A DNA stretch of 64,000 nucleotides from Dentipellis sp. KUC8613. Its lineage: Eukaryota > Basidiomycota > Agaricomycetes > Russulales > Hericiaceae. Where the stretch lies: contig NSJX01000013.1 of assembly GCA_002286715.1 (NCBI GenBank), forward strand, positions 480,625-544,624, written 5' to 3'. Under the pieces are notes generated by a model. It saw only the letters and a list, made by a program, of their open reading frames with translations, was not told the DNA's origin and searched no databases. Of this stretch, positions 45,183 through 56,951 are shown piece by piece. The position numbers and the translations under genes are program-made. Numbering within the stretch: position 1 is the first letter of the stretch; every line of letters begins with the position of its first letter.

Positions 45183-45671
45183 AAGTCGGGTCTTAGGTCG
45201 TGCTGATGTGGTCGTTTTTATTACTTGCTGTCCGCGGAGCATATGCGTTTCCTTGCATTGTTATGCCCGGTCCCCACCAAAAGCATATGCAGACTATGAC
45301 CATAACATGACATTTTTTCTTATGAAAAATCCAAAAAGACTTGCGGGAAACTATACCAGTTTGGAGTGCTCGTGAGATGTTGGGGGGAGTGCTCGAAGCG
45401 CGCGGTTGGACGCGTTGGACGCGCGCCCAGCCAAATATAGGGCGGTCACTTGTCTTGTACTATTGTCGTGCCATGGTCCGACAGACACGCTCCATTCCTG
45501 GTCGTATTTCCGTCCTAAACGTACGCGTCGGCTATTCGTCTCACAGCTCACGAGACCATAGCTTCCGCCCTCGAGGCCGCGCTATATAAACCGGGCCCCC
45601 ATCACGTCGTGCGCGTACATGCCTCGCCCCACGGCCCCTGACGTGCACGCTGTCGACCCCATTCACAGGAC
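45183..45671. other. Intergenic region RPS0 to lipase
   Basis: 489 bp with no gene seen. It contains the RPS0 3' flank and the lipase promoter with a TATA box near 45583. Confidence 0.5.
45583..45590 (+). promoter_or_regulatory. TATA box upstream of lipase
   Basis: TATATAAA in a GC-rich setting (cgctatataaaccggg), about 82 bp before the lipase ATG at 45672. The distance fits a fungal core promoter. Confidence 0.6.
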
Positions 45672-47127
45672 ATGCGCTGGCTACGTGCTATAGCCATCTT
45701 TGGCTCTATTGTCGCGTGCGCCAGCCGCCAGTTCCCACTCCCGTTGCCAGTGGGCGGCATACCTGACAGCGCGTATGACGAACTCGTGCGGTTCGCCAAG
45801 TTCTCGTCGGCGGTTTACCAGCTCATATGTCCTAGGCCGCTGGGAAGCACCCTCGTGGAGTCTGTAAGTGACCGCAGGAAGTTCATGCTCCACATGCCAA
45901 ACTCATGAACTATTCTAGTTTACTAGCCTCATTACAGACGCACATGGATTTGTTGCACGCGATGACGAAACAAAGGAAATTGTTGTAGCTTTCCGTGGTA
46001 GCAAGGACCTCGAGGACCTCTTGACCGGTATGCATCATCCATATTATCGCGCAGGCATCTATTGATTCACGGCTCAGCAGACGGAAATGTCATTCTAATA
46101 CCCTACGAGTCGCCCGGTGTACAACTCAACTCGACTGAACCCGTGGAGGTGCATGCCGGGTTTCTGATTTCATTCAACTCCATCGCGCGTACCGCCATCG
46201 GCGTTGTGCAGGACCAGCTGGAAAGTTACCCGAATTACACGGTCGTGGTCACAGGTCAGTCTTCAACTATCTTGGCAATTCGTCATGGCATGGGTTCAAT
46301 GTGGAGATGCTCAATGGCAAAAAGGGCATTCTCTTGGAGGTGCGATTGCTTCTCTGGCGAGCGTGTCATTCAGGGTGCACTTTCCGTCTGCCCACATCCG
46401 ACTGTTCACTTTTGGTAAATCCCAACCTTTTTTTGGGTTATCCTTGCTTGTCTGACCAGTGCCGCTAGGCCAACCAAGAACCGGAAATCCAGGTTACGCC
46501 GACGTTGTAGGCAAGCTGTTGGGCCATAACAATGTATATCGAGGTTGGTCAACTCTCCTTCCATTCCGTTCCTCGTGAACATGCCACTGACGTCCGCCCG
46601 CTGTGAAGCCGTTCACACATGGGGTAGGCAGCTCTCTGGTCCTCACCAATATGGTCATTCATAGTAATTCCACAGACGGTGTGCCTACAATCCTGCCAGA
46701 ATCCTGGGGCTACCGCCACCAGTAAGTCCTCCTGACTTGTCGTACTTTCGGCTAGAGCCTTGACACGCGCCTACCTCTCCTAGCGCCACCGAGTACTGGC
46801 AGTACATGGAACCGCGTGAGTGGCGCACACATCAGGAATCTGTACTGCCTAACAGCGACGCTTCTGCAGCGGAACCGTCGACGGTCCGCCGGTGCTCTGG
46901 GCAAGAAGACCCTTCCTGTAGTGATTCCATAGGTCTGTCCAACAGCATCTCGTTCGTGAGTAGCTTCTCATCCAACGTGATCTTTCTTTCAGCGTCCACT
47001 GGCATCAATCTCGCGCATGGTCTTTACTTTGGCCAAAGTATGTGAACCCGCCATGTGGTACATTGCGACCTGCTGACATTCGGGATGAATGGCAGTCATG
47101 ACCGCGGACGCTACTTTATGCCTCTAG
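45672..47127 (+). CDS. Secreted class 3 lipase
   Basis: Extracellular alpha/beta-hydrolase of the Lipase_3 family, acting on triacylglycerols or similar esters. The start at 45672 gives a signal peptide (MRWLRAIAIFGSIVACAS). Then come YDELVRFAKFSSAVYQLIC, GFVARDDETKEIVVAFRGSK (oxyanion-hole region) and VEVHAGFLISFNSI. The nucleophile elbow GHSLGG is completed across an intron (VVVTG|HSLGGAIASLA). The family's FGQPRTGNPGYADVV follows and should hold the catalytic Asp. The catalytic His is in GYRHHATEYW. A 15-nt exon (46609-46623) codes AVHTW between two introns. The last exon ends IMTADATLCL at 47127. About ten introns in 1.45 kb. All three catalytic positions are present, so the enzyme should be active. 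Confidence 0.88.
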
Positions 47128-47669
47128 CGAGATGTTTGATAACCGCTCTGTACTAATACTTTACACTACGATACCCTTGATCACCATAATATCATAGTAC
47201 CCTCGCACCGAAGAAGAGGCCTATCAAACCCAGTAACACAGTCGGATTGCGGGTCTATACCTGCTACCTATACAGCTATGAAGGACAGAGGGCCCCATCC
47301 GGCCAGATTCAGAAACAGCGGACAGCGGACAGTGAACAGTGGTACCTGTACAAATTACAGCGAAGAAAACGGAGTACTAATTCATACACGTATGCGCATA
47401 GTATGGTATCAATATATGACTTGTAATCGATAGGATGTGATAAATAAATGTGATGTGGTGGTGGTGTGGGCGGGCAGGTGCGAAAGCAGTGACACAGCGA
47501 GCGAGGGGATTGGGTGGACTGGGACTGGGAATAGGGAGGGGGGTAACAGCCAGCGTTCGCATCCGAAAGAATAAGTGAAAACTAACAAACGACACAAAGG
47601 AAGAAAAGAAGATAAAAAGCGAGAAAGAAGGAAGGAGAGAACGAGAAAGATAAGATACTAAACACCCTG
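47128..47669. other. Region between convergent lipase and adenylate cyclase genes
   Basis: 542 bp with no gene seen. The right part (47570-47660) is purine-rich on the plus strand (gaaagaaggaagg type), which is a pyrimidine-rich 3' UTR on the cyclase strand. Confidence 0.5.
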
Positions 47670-50600
47670 TCACGCAGCTAACAAACTCAGGATACGCTCC
47701 AACGTCTGCGGGTCAATCGGCCTGCCATTTCTGCTCTTCAGCGCGGTGGTGATTGCCGACACTTCGGGCGATGCGAGACGGCTGGACAGGCCAGTGACGG
47801 CGATCTCGAGCTGCAGCAGCACAAGCTCCATTATCGACACGAACTCGGTCTCGGACGGCTTGTCGGGGATGGGGGGCAGTAGCGTCGCGGGGTCGCCATA
47901 CAGGTACAGCGCAGCGTTCTCGCCGTCGCCGCCGTTGGGATTGCTGTTGGGATTGCCGTTGCCAGGTGCATCGGATTCCGCCTCGATAGCGGGCAGCGCG
48001 TTGCTGCCTTTGCGTGGGGCAATCGCGCGGAAGACGCGGTTTCCGGCGAGCGCCTGCAGGCGCACGCTGAGCATCGCAAGCTCGCGCAGCTCTTCGACGG
48101 AGCAGAGCACCTGGTTCGCGCCGACATCCGAGATTGACTCCTCGTCCATGTCCCTGCGGCCCGCGAGGTCGCCGGGGAACACGAGCGTGAGCGTCTCGGG
48201 CACCTCGAGGCCCTTGAGCTTCACCTCGCCGACCTTGGTCATCTGGATGTTTAGGCGGCGGATCGCGTCGACGACATGCGGCGGTTGCATCATCGAGTGC
48301 TCCGTGTCCGGGCCCTTCTCGAGGATTCGCGCCTCGATCTCCCGCACGACGTCGGTGCTCACCATGATCTGCCCGCCTTGCGCGCAGGTGCACACACGCG
48401 CGGCGCGGTTCACCATGGGGCCGTAGTAGTCCATCCGCTTGGTGATTTGGTCGATTTCGCATACTGGCGAACCGCAGTGGATGCCCATACGCAGCGACAG
48501 CCCCCGCGCGATGACGTTCCCGTTCGCGTCGCGAATTTCGCGCCCGTCCTCGCAGTTCAGGATCTCCTGCGGCCACGGCTCGTTCAGCAGCTGGAGTTGC
48601 ACATTCAAGGACCACAGCAGCGCGGCAGAGACCGTCTGGAACGCGACCATGAACGCGTCGCCTTCCGTCTTGACCTCGTACCCGCCGCAGAAACGCGACT
48701 GTCGCCGCAGCAAACTGTGATGCATCCGCATCGCCGACGGCATGCCCGCATTCGTCTCCCACAGGTGCGTCGAATTGCGGATGTCCGTGAACACGAGCGT
48801 GATGTGCCCCGTCGGCGGGTCGACCTCCTCGTCCAGCCGCGCGATGTTGCGGTCCCCGATCTGGTCCTTCTGCCGCCGGCGCGTGGACGTGTACAGGTCC
48901 GAGTCGACGAGCGACTCGACCGTCGCCTGCCGCGAGCGCGACTGGAACAGGCTCGCCGTCGAGATCACCATGATCATCGTGCTGCCCTCCGCGCCGTAGC
49001 TGATGGCGAAGTCGCGCAGCTTCTGTGCCGCGATCATCGGGTCCCCGCGCTCGGAGCGCGCGATGTCGACGGCGGTCTGGTACGAAACGTAGTCCCACAG
49101 GCCGCTGTTCGCGATGATGATGAACTCGTCGAGCTCGGAGAGCCTGTACGCGTAGACGTCGGGCCGCGCGTTGACGACGGGCAGGAGGTGGTAGAACCCG
49201 AACGAGCGCGAGACGTTCACCTCGTCGTTGACGAGGCCCTTCGGCGAGACCCACCCCTCCGCCGCGCGGATGCGGGCGATCTCATTCCTGTCGAACGGAT
49301 CGTGCTTCGTCGCTACGATCTCCGCGGTCCCTCGGCGCGATACCACTGCTAGTGCGTTGCCCGCATTCGCCACGTAGAGCGTCTTGTCCCTGATATACGC
49401 GACGATACCAGATGCACCCCAATTGGACAACTCCGGCGTCGAGGTGTTGGAGGGGTTGCTCGCGAGCGACATCTTGCGTGGCAGTGTCCGGCCCGAAAAG
49501 ATGAAGTCGTGCGTATAGCGGTTGAGCTTGAGGAACGTCCTCCGAAGCGCGTCCTGCACTGTCTCGCCCTTGGACGAGTCCAGCGCGCCCAGGTGCGCCG
49601 CGAAGATCGACACGAAGTTGTCGTGGAGGTACTTCGATGTGCGACTGTCCTCCGGGGACGCCTGCGCACGTCCGAACATCGCAAAGATAGCTTCATCTCT
49701 GTCGCGGAACGCCGGCTGGACGAGATCGAACATGGACACGTAGTCACGCCCGCGGCCCAGGTTGTCCGCGATCCCGTACGCCATGGAGTTGACATCGGAT
49801 AAAGAGGTGCGCACGCGGCGCTCCTCGTTATCATCTGGGATATTGCGTGCGAAGGTCGTGGTGACGTCCATGAGCCCCAATACGCGCAGGTGCTCCAGGC
49901 CGCTGAAACCCGCAAGGTCGAGCACCTTCTTGGTCTGTATCTCCTGGCCCTTGCGCGACTGGTCCGGCCGAATCTCAAGACGCTTGTTTCCCGACAAGTT
50001 GAGGTAGACGAGGTTCTTGTTGAAATTCCTGGAATGATAGGAAGGTTAGAAAAGGCGCGTACCCTCCGTGCCACTGGAGTAAAACTCACCAGTTCCAGTC
50101 GAACTCCCAGTTGTTGACGTTATACTTGAGCACGTTGCTGCCTACATCGAGCACAGTCAAACTCGGAACCTTCGCCAGCTCCTGCGGCAGCGTCTGCAGC
50201 CTGTTGCCGTTCAAAAACAGTGTGTCGAGCTTGTTGAGGCGGTGTAAATCCTCTGTCGGCAAACTCGCGAGCTTGTTCCCGCTCAGATACAGCGCCTCGA
50301 GGTACGTCATCTCCCTGAAGAACGAGCGGGGCATTTCCTGGATGTCGTTGAAGGACAGATTGAGCACCGTCAGCTTGCGCAAAATTGTCAACACCGGCAG
50401 CGCTTCGTCGGTGAGCGTGTTCTCGCCCAAGTACAGCTGTGAGAGAGACGATGCGAGCGGGGGCAGTGCGCGGGCGGGTGGCACTAAGCTCGTAGTGCTG
50501 GCCGTGGAGACCTTTCGCTCGAAAACGATGGCGGACGGGGGGCTGGTGGATATTTCGGGTACCGCAAGGTTCATGGATGGTGCTACCGTCGGGGTCGTGA

Positions 50601-53313
50601 CTGGCGTCGGCGCGGGAGGGTGGGGCCACTCAGAGATTAGATTCGAAGTCATGTTGATGCGGCGCAAAGAGCCGCAATTCCACAGGCTGGCGGGGACCTT
50701 CCCGAGGTTGTTGTTGTGGACATCGAGGCGCTCGAGCTTCTGCAGGCGACCGATGCTCGCTGGGAGGCCATCGAGAGAGTTATCCGAGCACGAGAAGGAC
50801 ACGAGGTGGCTGAGCTCGCCAAGCGACTCGGGGATCGATCGGAAGTTGTTGTAGTCGAGATTGAGCACTTCAAGAGACGTCAGCTGCGCGAGGGCCAGAT
50901 CATCGAGGGAGGAGAGTTTCGCGTGTGAGATGTTCAGAGTTGTGAGCGCAAGAGGAATTTGGCCGATGGGACCAGGAACCAGAGTGAGCTGCGTGATGTC
51001 ATTGTGAGAGACGTCGACTTTAGCAACGCAGGGACCAGCTGAGAGATCCAAGGCGTGTACAGCGTTGTAGTTCACGCGAAGCTCTTCCAAACGGGGTAAC
51101 ATCGCCACGACCGCGAGATCCTCGATGTTGTTCCGCCTGCAGTCGAGCTGGCGCAGGTTCTGAAGTTTACTGCAGCCGTCGGGGAAACGGTTGATACGAT
51201 TGCCTACGATGACTAGACGCTCGAGATTGCACAACTGCCCAATGTCGTCCGGAAGCTCAGAAATCATGTTGAACGAGATATCGAGCTCTGTGAGCCCTTC
51301 CATCTTACACAGCACCTCAGGAAACACCTGGAATTTGTTGTTCGAGATGTTCACGATACGAAGGGAGCGCAGCCGGGGGAAATACCACGGCAAGGTTTCC
51401 ATCCGGTTGTTTTGAACCATGAGGTTGGTGAGCTCCGGTATACGATCGAGCCCAACATCCAAATCGGCAATGCGATTACAGGATAGGTCCAACCCGAAGA
51501 GGGTTGTACAGTGCCGTACGCTCTGGGGAACCTTCTTGATGGACATGTTGGATAGTCGAAGCTCTTGCAAGCCCGTACATGATTGTACAAAGTCTAGCGG
51601 AATCTCGACCATGGGATTGCGCGAGAGGTTGAGGCATCGAATAGCTTCTGCATGGCGGTAGAGCGCTATAGGTATGGTGCGCAGGCTTTTGTTAGTCAAG
51701 TCAATCTCATCCCAGTTGTTGAAGACGAGATCCTCCTCCTAGAAGATCGGTATGAGAAAATGTCTCGCAGTCATCTCACCATCCGACGTACCGGTGGGCC
51801 TAGAACGTTACTCTTGTATACAAATTTAAGTAAGAAACTCAAATCTTCCTCGCCGAGTAACTCGAGGCCATCGGCGACGTCATAGCCGGCTTGTTCCAGA
51901 CGTCTTCGCACAATGTCCGCAGGACGTTCGGTGTGTGCGAGAATACGCTCTGAGATAACAACATTAGCGCATATACCCACTCTGTGTGCGATCAGGCTCA
52001 CCTCGTCCCCGCTCTTTCAAATATAGCCGATAGACGTCGCTATCACTGCTCTTTAATTTCCCTTTGAGCAGGGGTATCAAAGTTGAGACAGTGACAGCTA
52101 GGCCGAGCGAAAGCACGTGGTACGTGTTGTTGGCCAAATGAACACGGATCTTGTATGTACTGCTGGTCGGGGGCTTCGTCGGCTTCGTCGTCGTCGTCGC
52201 TCTCCTCCGGCTCTTGCGTTTGCTTGGCGCCGAACCGTGGCCGCCGTCATGCGGCGACGTGTCAGGCGTCTGCTTAGGCGCGGAGCCCTCTTCCGAGCTG
52301 GAGTACTCCGGTTCCTGGTCCGGGTCGTCGTGCTTGTCAACTGCCCAACTTTCAGGGGGGTCCCACTCCGTCTCGAGATCGCCTTTGATGGGTGGGAGTA
52401 ACTGCTGTGGGACAACCACGGGAGCGATAGGTATTGGCGGTCTTGTCCTCGGTGACACCTTACGATCGAAGTTGAGATGCGCCTTGCGCGCGTGGACGGT
52501 GCTGGGCATAAACGGATCGTGAAACATGGGCTTCATGTGGGGCGGTGACTCGCTCGGCTGGGGAGGACTACTGCTGAAAAACACGTCGTCAGACCCCTGC
52601 AGACTGACCGCGCCGGCGGAGCTGGTGATTGGAACGGCATCGGGAGCTGGAGGTACGGGGGGCGGGGGAGGGAGACGCGATCGGTCAATGATGCCATCCA
52701 TCTTCTCAATATCGAGGTCAAGCTGAACCTCCGGCTCCTCGGATGCTGTTGACGACGTGTTGGTCGGCGGCGTCGCGCCCTTCTTCTTTTCCCGGGCCTT
52801 TTCCTTCTTCAGAGTCCGTGAGGGGGTGGGACCAAGGGAAAGAAATGAGGACTCCTGGCTGATGTAGGATGGCAGAGGGGGCGGTAGGGACGCAGAAGAG
52901 GGATATTCATGCTCGTCAGAATCGAGGCGGGGCTTGCTACGCGAACGTTTGAGCCGGTTAAAAAGATTCATGGACGATTTCTGCTTGCGGGGTTCATGGC
53001 GGTCGACCGAGCTGCTTGCAATGCTTCCGTCGACGCTGCGAGACTGGGAGTCGCCGCGACTGGGCGCCGAGCGCTGGGGCGAGAATGCGGCGATGGAGGC
53101 CTTTGCATTGAAGCCAAAGGAGCGAGGCTGCTTGGGCGGAGGAGTTGGCTGGCGAACGGGGTCAGACAAAGAGCAAGGAGGAAAGAAAGAAAGACGTACA
53201 GGCTCGTCTGGGAGATTCCAGGGAGCGATGTCGACGGAGGAGTCGCGGGGGCCAAAGGCAAGGGCGTCCTGAGAGAGGTAGTGGGGGTTGTGCATGAAGA
53301 CGTCGGAAGCCAT
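47670..53313 (-). CDS. CYR1: Adenylate cyclase (RA, LRR, PP2C-like and class III cyclase domains)
   Basis: Makes cAMP for the Ras/PKA nutrient and morphogenesis pathway; peripheral membrane enzyme. The start ATG at 53313 gives MASDVFMHNPHYLSQDALAF. A serine/proline-rich N-terminus of about 300 residues follows. The Ras-association domain is TYKIRVHLANNTYHVLSLGL ... ERPADIVRRRLEQAGYDV. Next come about twenty leucine-rich repeats (51700-50086; LNLSRNP, LDLSCNRI, LNLDYNNFRSIPESLGELS and similar). A PP2C-like domain has VNSMAYGIADNLGRGRDYVS, WGASGIVAYIRDKTLYVANA and DEFIIIANSGLWDYVS. The catalytic domain has both metal aspartates (LVFTDIRNSTHLWE and EGDAFMVAF), the purine-specifying lysine (KTEGD) and the transition-state pair in GPMVNRAARVC. 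Only three introns are needed. Total is about 1,780 residues, short for a basidiomycete (Ustilago and Cryptococcus enzymes exceed 2,000). Confidence 0.96.
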
Positions 53314-53660
53314 GGAGGACTTGCGGGCCACAAAGGCAGTACCATGACGCTTTCCTAAATCTGATTAATGCATCCTCTTTATCGCCGTCTCCTCCGGCCG
53401 CCCGGCCGCTGCACCGCGTCGCGACCGGCGGCGCCGCCCCGCGCGCTGGCTGAGGCGCGTCACTGCATTCCACATGAACGTGAACTTCTGAATTAGTCTC
53501 TCCACCACACAAGAGTCCGGCACTCATTATCTGCCAGGCTCCCCCATGTCCTCCACCTCCCCCTCCCCGTCCGCCTCTTCATCCGCTGCGGCCGGCGAGA
53601 TCAAGCTCCCAAGTTCCCTGAAGGCTCGTCAACCGTTGCGTCGTTACCGCTCCAGGCTGA
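53314..53660. promoter_or_regulatory. Short divergent promoter, adenylate cyclase and NIPA transporter
   Basis: At most 347 bp separate the cyclase ATG (53313, -) from the preferred NIPA ATG (53661, +). It is GC-rich near 53395-53455 and holds an alternative ATG at 53546 whose frame does not lead into the NIPA domain. No TATA box was seen. Confidence 0.5.
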
Positions 53661-56215
53661 ATGTCTCTACAGATCGTGGGCATCATTCTCGCCGTCGCGA
53701 GTGGTGTTCTCATCGGCTGCAGCTTTGTATTCAAGAAGAAAGGCTTGCTACGCTCCCAAGCTGGCCAAACGGCCGGCGAGGGCGTCGCGTATCTCAAGTC
53801 GGTGCGTGTCACCCGCTCTCTGAGCTCGGACTTGTTGAATTGACCGTGTATTTCAGGTTCTATGGTGGACAGGCATGATCAGTACGCCCCAAGCGCCATT
53901 GTCTTTGACGGTTTACTCATATATGCTCTAGTGATGATTGCTGGGGAGCTATGCAACTTCGCAGGTGCGGCATGCGACCCCTGTTTCAGAACGCAACTGA
54001 CGGCCTTCTAGCATATGCCTTCGTGGAGGCTCTTGTAGTAGTAAGTGCCATTCAGGTCGCTATATTCTTACCTATTGAGCATCTCGCAGACACCTCTCGG
54101 CGCTCTCTCTGTAGTCATATCGGCGATACTTTCCTCACTCTTTCTCAACGAGAAACTCACATTCTTCGGATGGCTCGGTTGCGGCCTTAGTATTGTATGC
54201 CACCTCTCTCTGCCACCAAACTATGTCTGACGCCGCGCATAGATTGGGTCAACCATCATCGCTTTGAACAGTGCGTTGTCTATGCAACATAGTCGTCTGC
54301 CCAACCTCTGACCGTATCCGTTCCCAGGCCCGCCAGAACCGACGGTCGGCCAGATCAGAGAATTCCAAAAGCTCTTTCTCTCAGTCGGTTTCTTGGTGTA
54401 TGCTGGAGTCCTCATCGCCATCGCTCTTTCAATCATATTCTACTTCGGCCCAAAGTAAGTCAGCACGCCCTTCGAATCCCAATGGACCCTCGGCCCTATC
54501 CTCGGCACTATCCTCACCGCCTTCGGCCAGCCCGAATGATCCGTCCATACTGAACTTCACCTTTGAATAGATATGGCAGCAAGAACATGATATGGTACAT
54601 CTTGGTCTGCAGTGTAATTGGCGGTATCAGTGTCAGTGTTACAACTGGCCTTGGGTCGGCGATTGTTACGACTGCTATGGGCGACAACCAGGTCAGTTGC
54701 GCACCGCCCCCCAAAATTGTTATTGTTGACCCGTTTCCTGTTCAGTTCAAATATTGGTTCATTTATTTTCTGCTTGCATTCGTTGCTGTAACATTAAGTA
54801 AGTGCATCTGCAGGGCCGTTCTGGCAGCTGTGCTCATACATCACAGTCACGGAAGTGTTCTATCTCAACAAGGCGCTAGCCATGTTCAATACCGGTAAGC
54901 GCTACTGACACTATCATCGACACTCGATGCTGACCATCCCTGTTTACAGCAATGGGTGAGTGTCCGCAGCCCGAGGTGTTCTGTATTTCTCGCTGACTTC
55001 CTGTCAGTTACCCCGACATATTATGTCATATGTAAGTCCTCATCCCCGAAGTCGGAAAGCGTCTTCTCACAACGGCCTTTAGTCACATTCTGTTCCATGG
55101 TCACGACTGTGGTATGTGCAAGACAATACGGCCGGGACTTCCGATGGGCTGACGTGTTACAGGTTCTGTTTCAAGGCCTCAAGGCCTCCGCGCAACAAAT
55201 CATCACTATAGTCATGGGCTTCTTGACGATTTGCGTCGGCATCACCATTCTCCAAATGTCGAAGGTGGACCCGACCGAGTTCAAGTCCCTGGACCGGCGC
55301 TCGACCATCCTTCTGCAAGCCGCGCGCAAACAGACCGAAGCGGTCGAGGAGAAAAACGCGACTGGAATAGAAGATCCTGGCATCGATACACTGCGCGGAT
55401 CCTTCGGCACCTTCGGAAGCATTATCCGCGCACGCAGCGCCCGGCGCCTCAGCCAATCGAGTCGCGGGTCGAGTCGCTTCGCCGGCGCGGCGGGGCGCTA
55501 CAGCGACCTCGAGCGCATGCCGGGCACACCAGAATCACGCAAGTCCGCGCTGGGCGCAAACGACCCGCTGGCGGGCATGAAGCGGCATCAGCTGTGGGAC
55601 GCGCCGATGCCGCCGTATGGGGACAGCGACTCGGAGCGGATATCAATGCAGAGCCGCCCGTCGACGGCACGCAAGCAGACGATCAAGTTCGACGTGGAAG
55701 ACGTGGTCCACCAGTATCCGCGCACGGGCGCTGCAGGCGATGCGTCGGCGACACACGAACACAGGCTTGCGCTGCATTCGCCTGGGGTCACGCCGCCGGT
55801 CGAAGCGCTGGATTCAGTACAGGAGCTCGTATCGCCGCCGGGGCTCGAAGGCGAGGACGCTGTGCGCTCCGCGCCGCCACGGATCGGAACGCACGGCATA
55901 GACGAGCACCGCGCGACTGATCCGTTCGACGGCTCGCCATCGACAACCACGCTTGCATCGTTCCCGTCGACATCGGTGACGTCGCTGTATGAAGACGCGC
56001 AGTCACAACCACGGCAACACAGGCGGTACCAGCGGTCGTCGTCGAGCTCGCGCGACTACCCCAAGGGCGACAAACGCGACGACGCAGAGGAGTCGATGCG
56101 GTTGTGGAACCGCAGCAGCGAGGAGGACGAGCGGGACGACGGCGAGGGTGGCTCGTCGCCCCCGATAGGCGGCATACGACTCGTCACGAGTTCGTCCAAG
56201 CCGACGCCATTCTGA
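53661..56215 (+). CDS. NIPA-family magnesium transporter
   Basis: Multi-pass membrane protein of the NIPA (DUF803) family, related to drug/metabolite transporters; family members carry Mg2+. The start at 53661 gives MSLQIVGIILAVASGVLIGC, then SFVFKKKGLL. Across short exons follow VLWWTGMI, MMIAGELCNFAAYAFVEALV, TPLGALSVVISAILSSLFLN and EKLTFFGWLGCGLSI, in the exact family order. Later segments are FLSVGFLVYAGVLIAIALSI, MIWYILVCSVIGGISVSVTT, KALAMFNTAMVTPTYYVIFT and IITIVMGFLTICVGITILQM. The C-terminal 330 residues are a single polar, serine/proline-rich exon with no membrane segment. It is unusually long for the family and likely a cytoplasmic regulatory tail. About eleven introns. An upstream ATG at 53546 cannot be joined in frame. 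Confidence 0.9.
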
Positions 56216-56951
56216 GGGTGCGGATGCGGATGTAGAGATTATGTTTCCTGGGTTCCTCGTTTTCCTCGCGCTGTTCCGTTGTAGCCTGGCTCGGTCGGGA
56301 ACCGGGGCGGGTGTGTATCATAGACCCTCTGGACATTCGGACGACTTTCACGATCTAATGTTGTTTCACCTAATTTTACTTATTTGGATTGCGTGGAATA
56401 GATACCGATGCTGCAACTTGCAAGTGGGATGCAATGCTCGGAGGTCACCCGGTCGCGCGCAACGTGGTTGGTTGCCCTCTTGCTAGTTTGTGCCGACATG
56501 GGATGCGGAGGTTGTATGCAGATCGGTGCTCGCCATTGGCCACGCTTCATTGCTCTCCTCCGGCATCCCATGAAACCTTACGCGGTGTCATAAATCACAC
56601 GGTGGGGAGAGCCTTCGCTCCGACAGCGAGAGGACCAAGCAAGTATGAGAGATTATCATTCCATATCCGGGCGATAGGGTACATAGAGCAAGAACAGGTG
56701 ACGACGAGATGACAGCACGAAAGCGGGAGAGCGACACAGGACGAGAGCGAGATGGGCGATATGGACAAGTATGGATGCATGGAGGCGTCACGATAGGAAT
56801 TAACAGTCCAGGACAGCGGGGAAAGAGAGATGAGTAAGCCAGGGACCAAGGGATGTTCCCGGCGAATAGATAAACGTGGGCATGCATACCATGCTCCCGC
56901 ACAGCGCGGCACGGAGCACCCTTTGACAATTAAACGACCCCGGCACCCGCT
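56216..56951. other. Region between convergent NIPA and zinc-cluster genes
   Basis: 736 bp with no gene seen. AT-richer sequence at 56345-56400 may carry the NIPA polyadenylation site. The rest holds only scattered short open frames without domain character. Confidence 0.5.

Noticed and set aside
47713..49254. 513-codon open frame on the minus strand in a second frame
   Set aside because: Overlaps the cyclase catalytic exon in another frame; Arg/Ala/Gly-rich shadow caused by G/C-ending codons.
48276..49352. 358-codon open frame on the plus strand
   Set aside because: It is the mirror of the GC-rich adenylate cyclase coding sequence. Its text is an Arg/Asp/Val-rich low-complexity shadow with no domain.
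53546..53660. Upstream ATG as start of the NIPA protein
   Set aside because: Its frame does not run into the first membrane helix, all GT donors in it have the wrong phase, and a stop lies just before the 53661 ATG.
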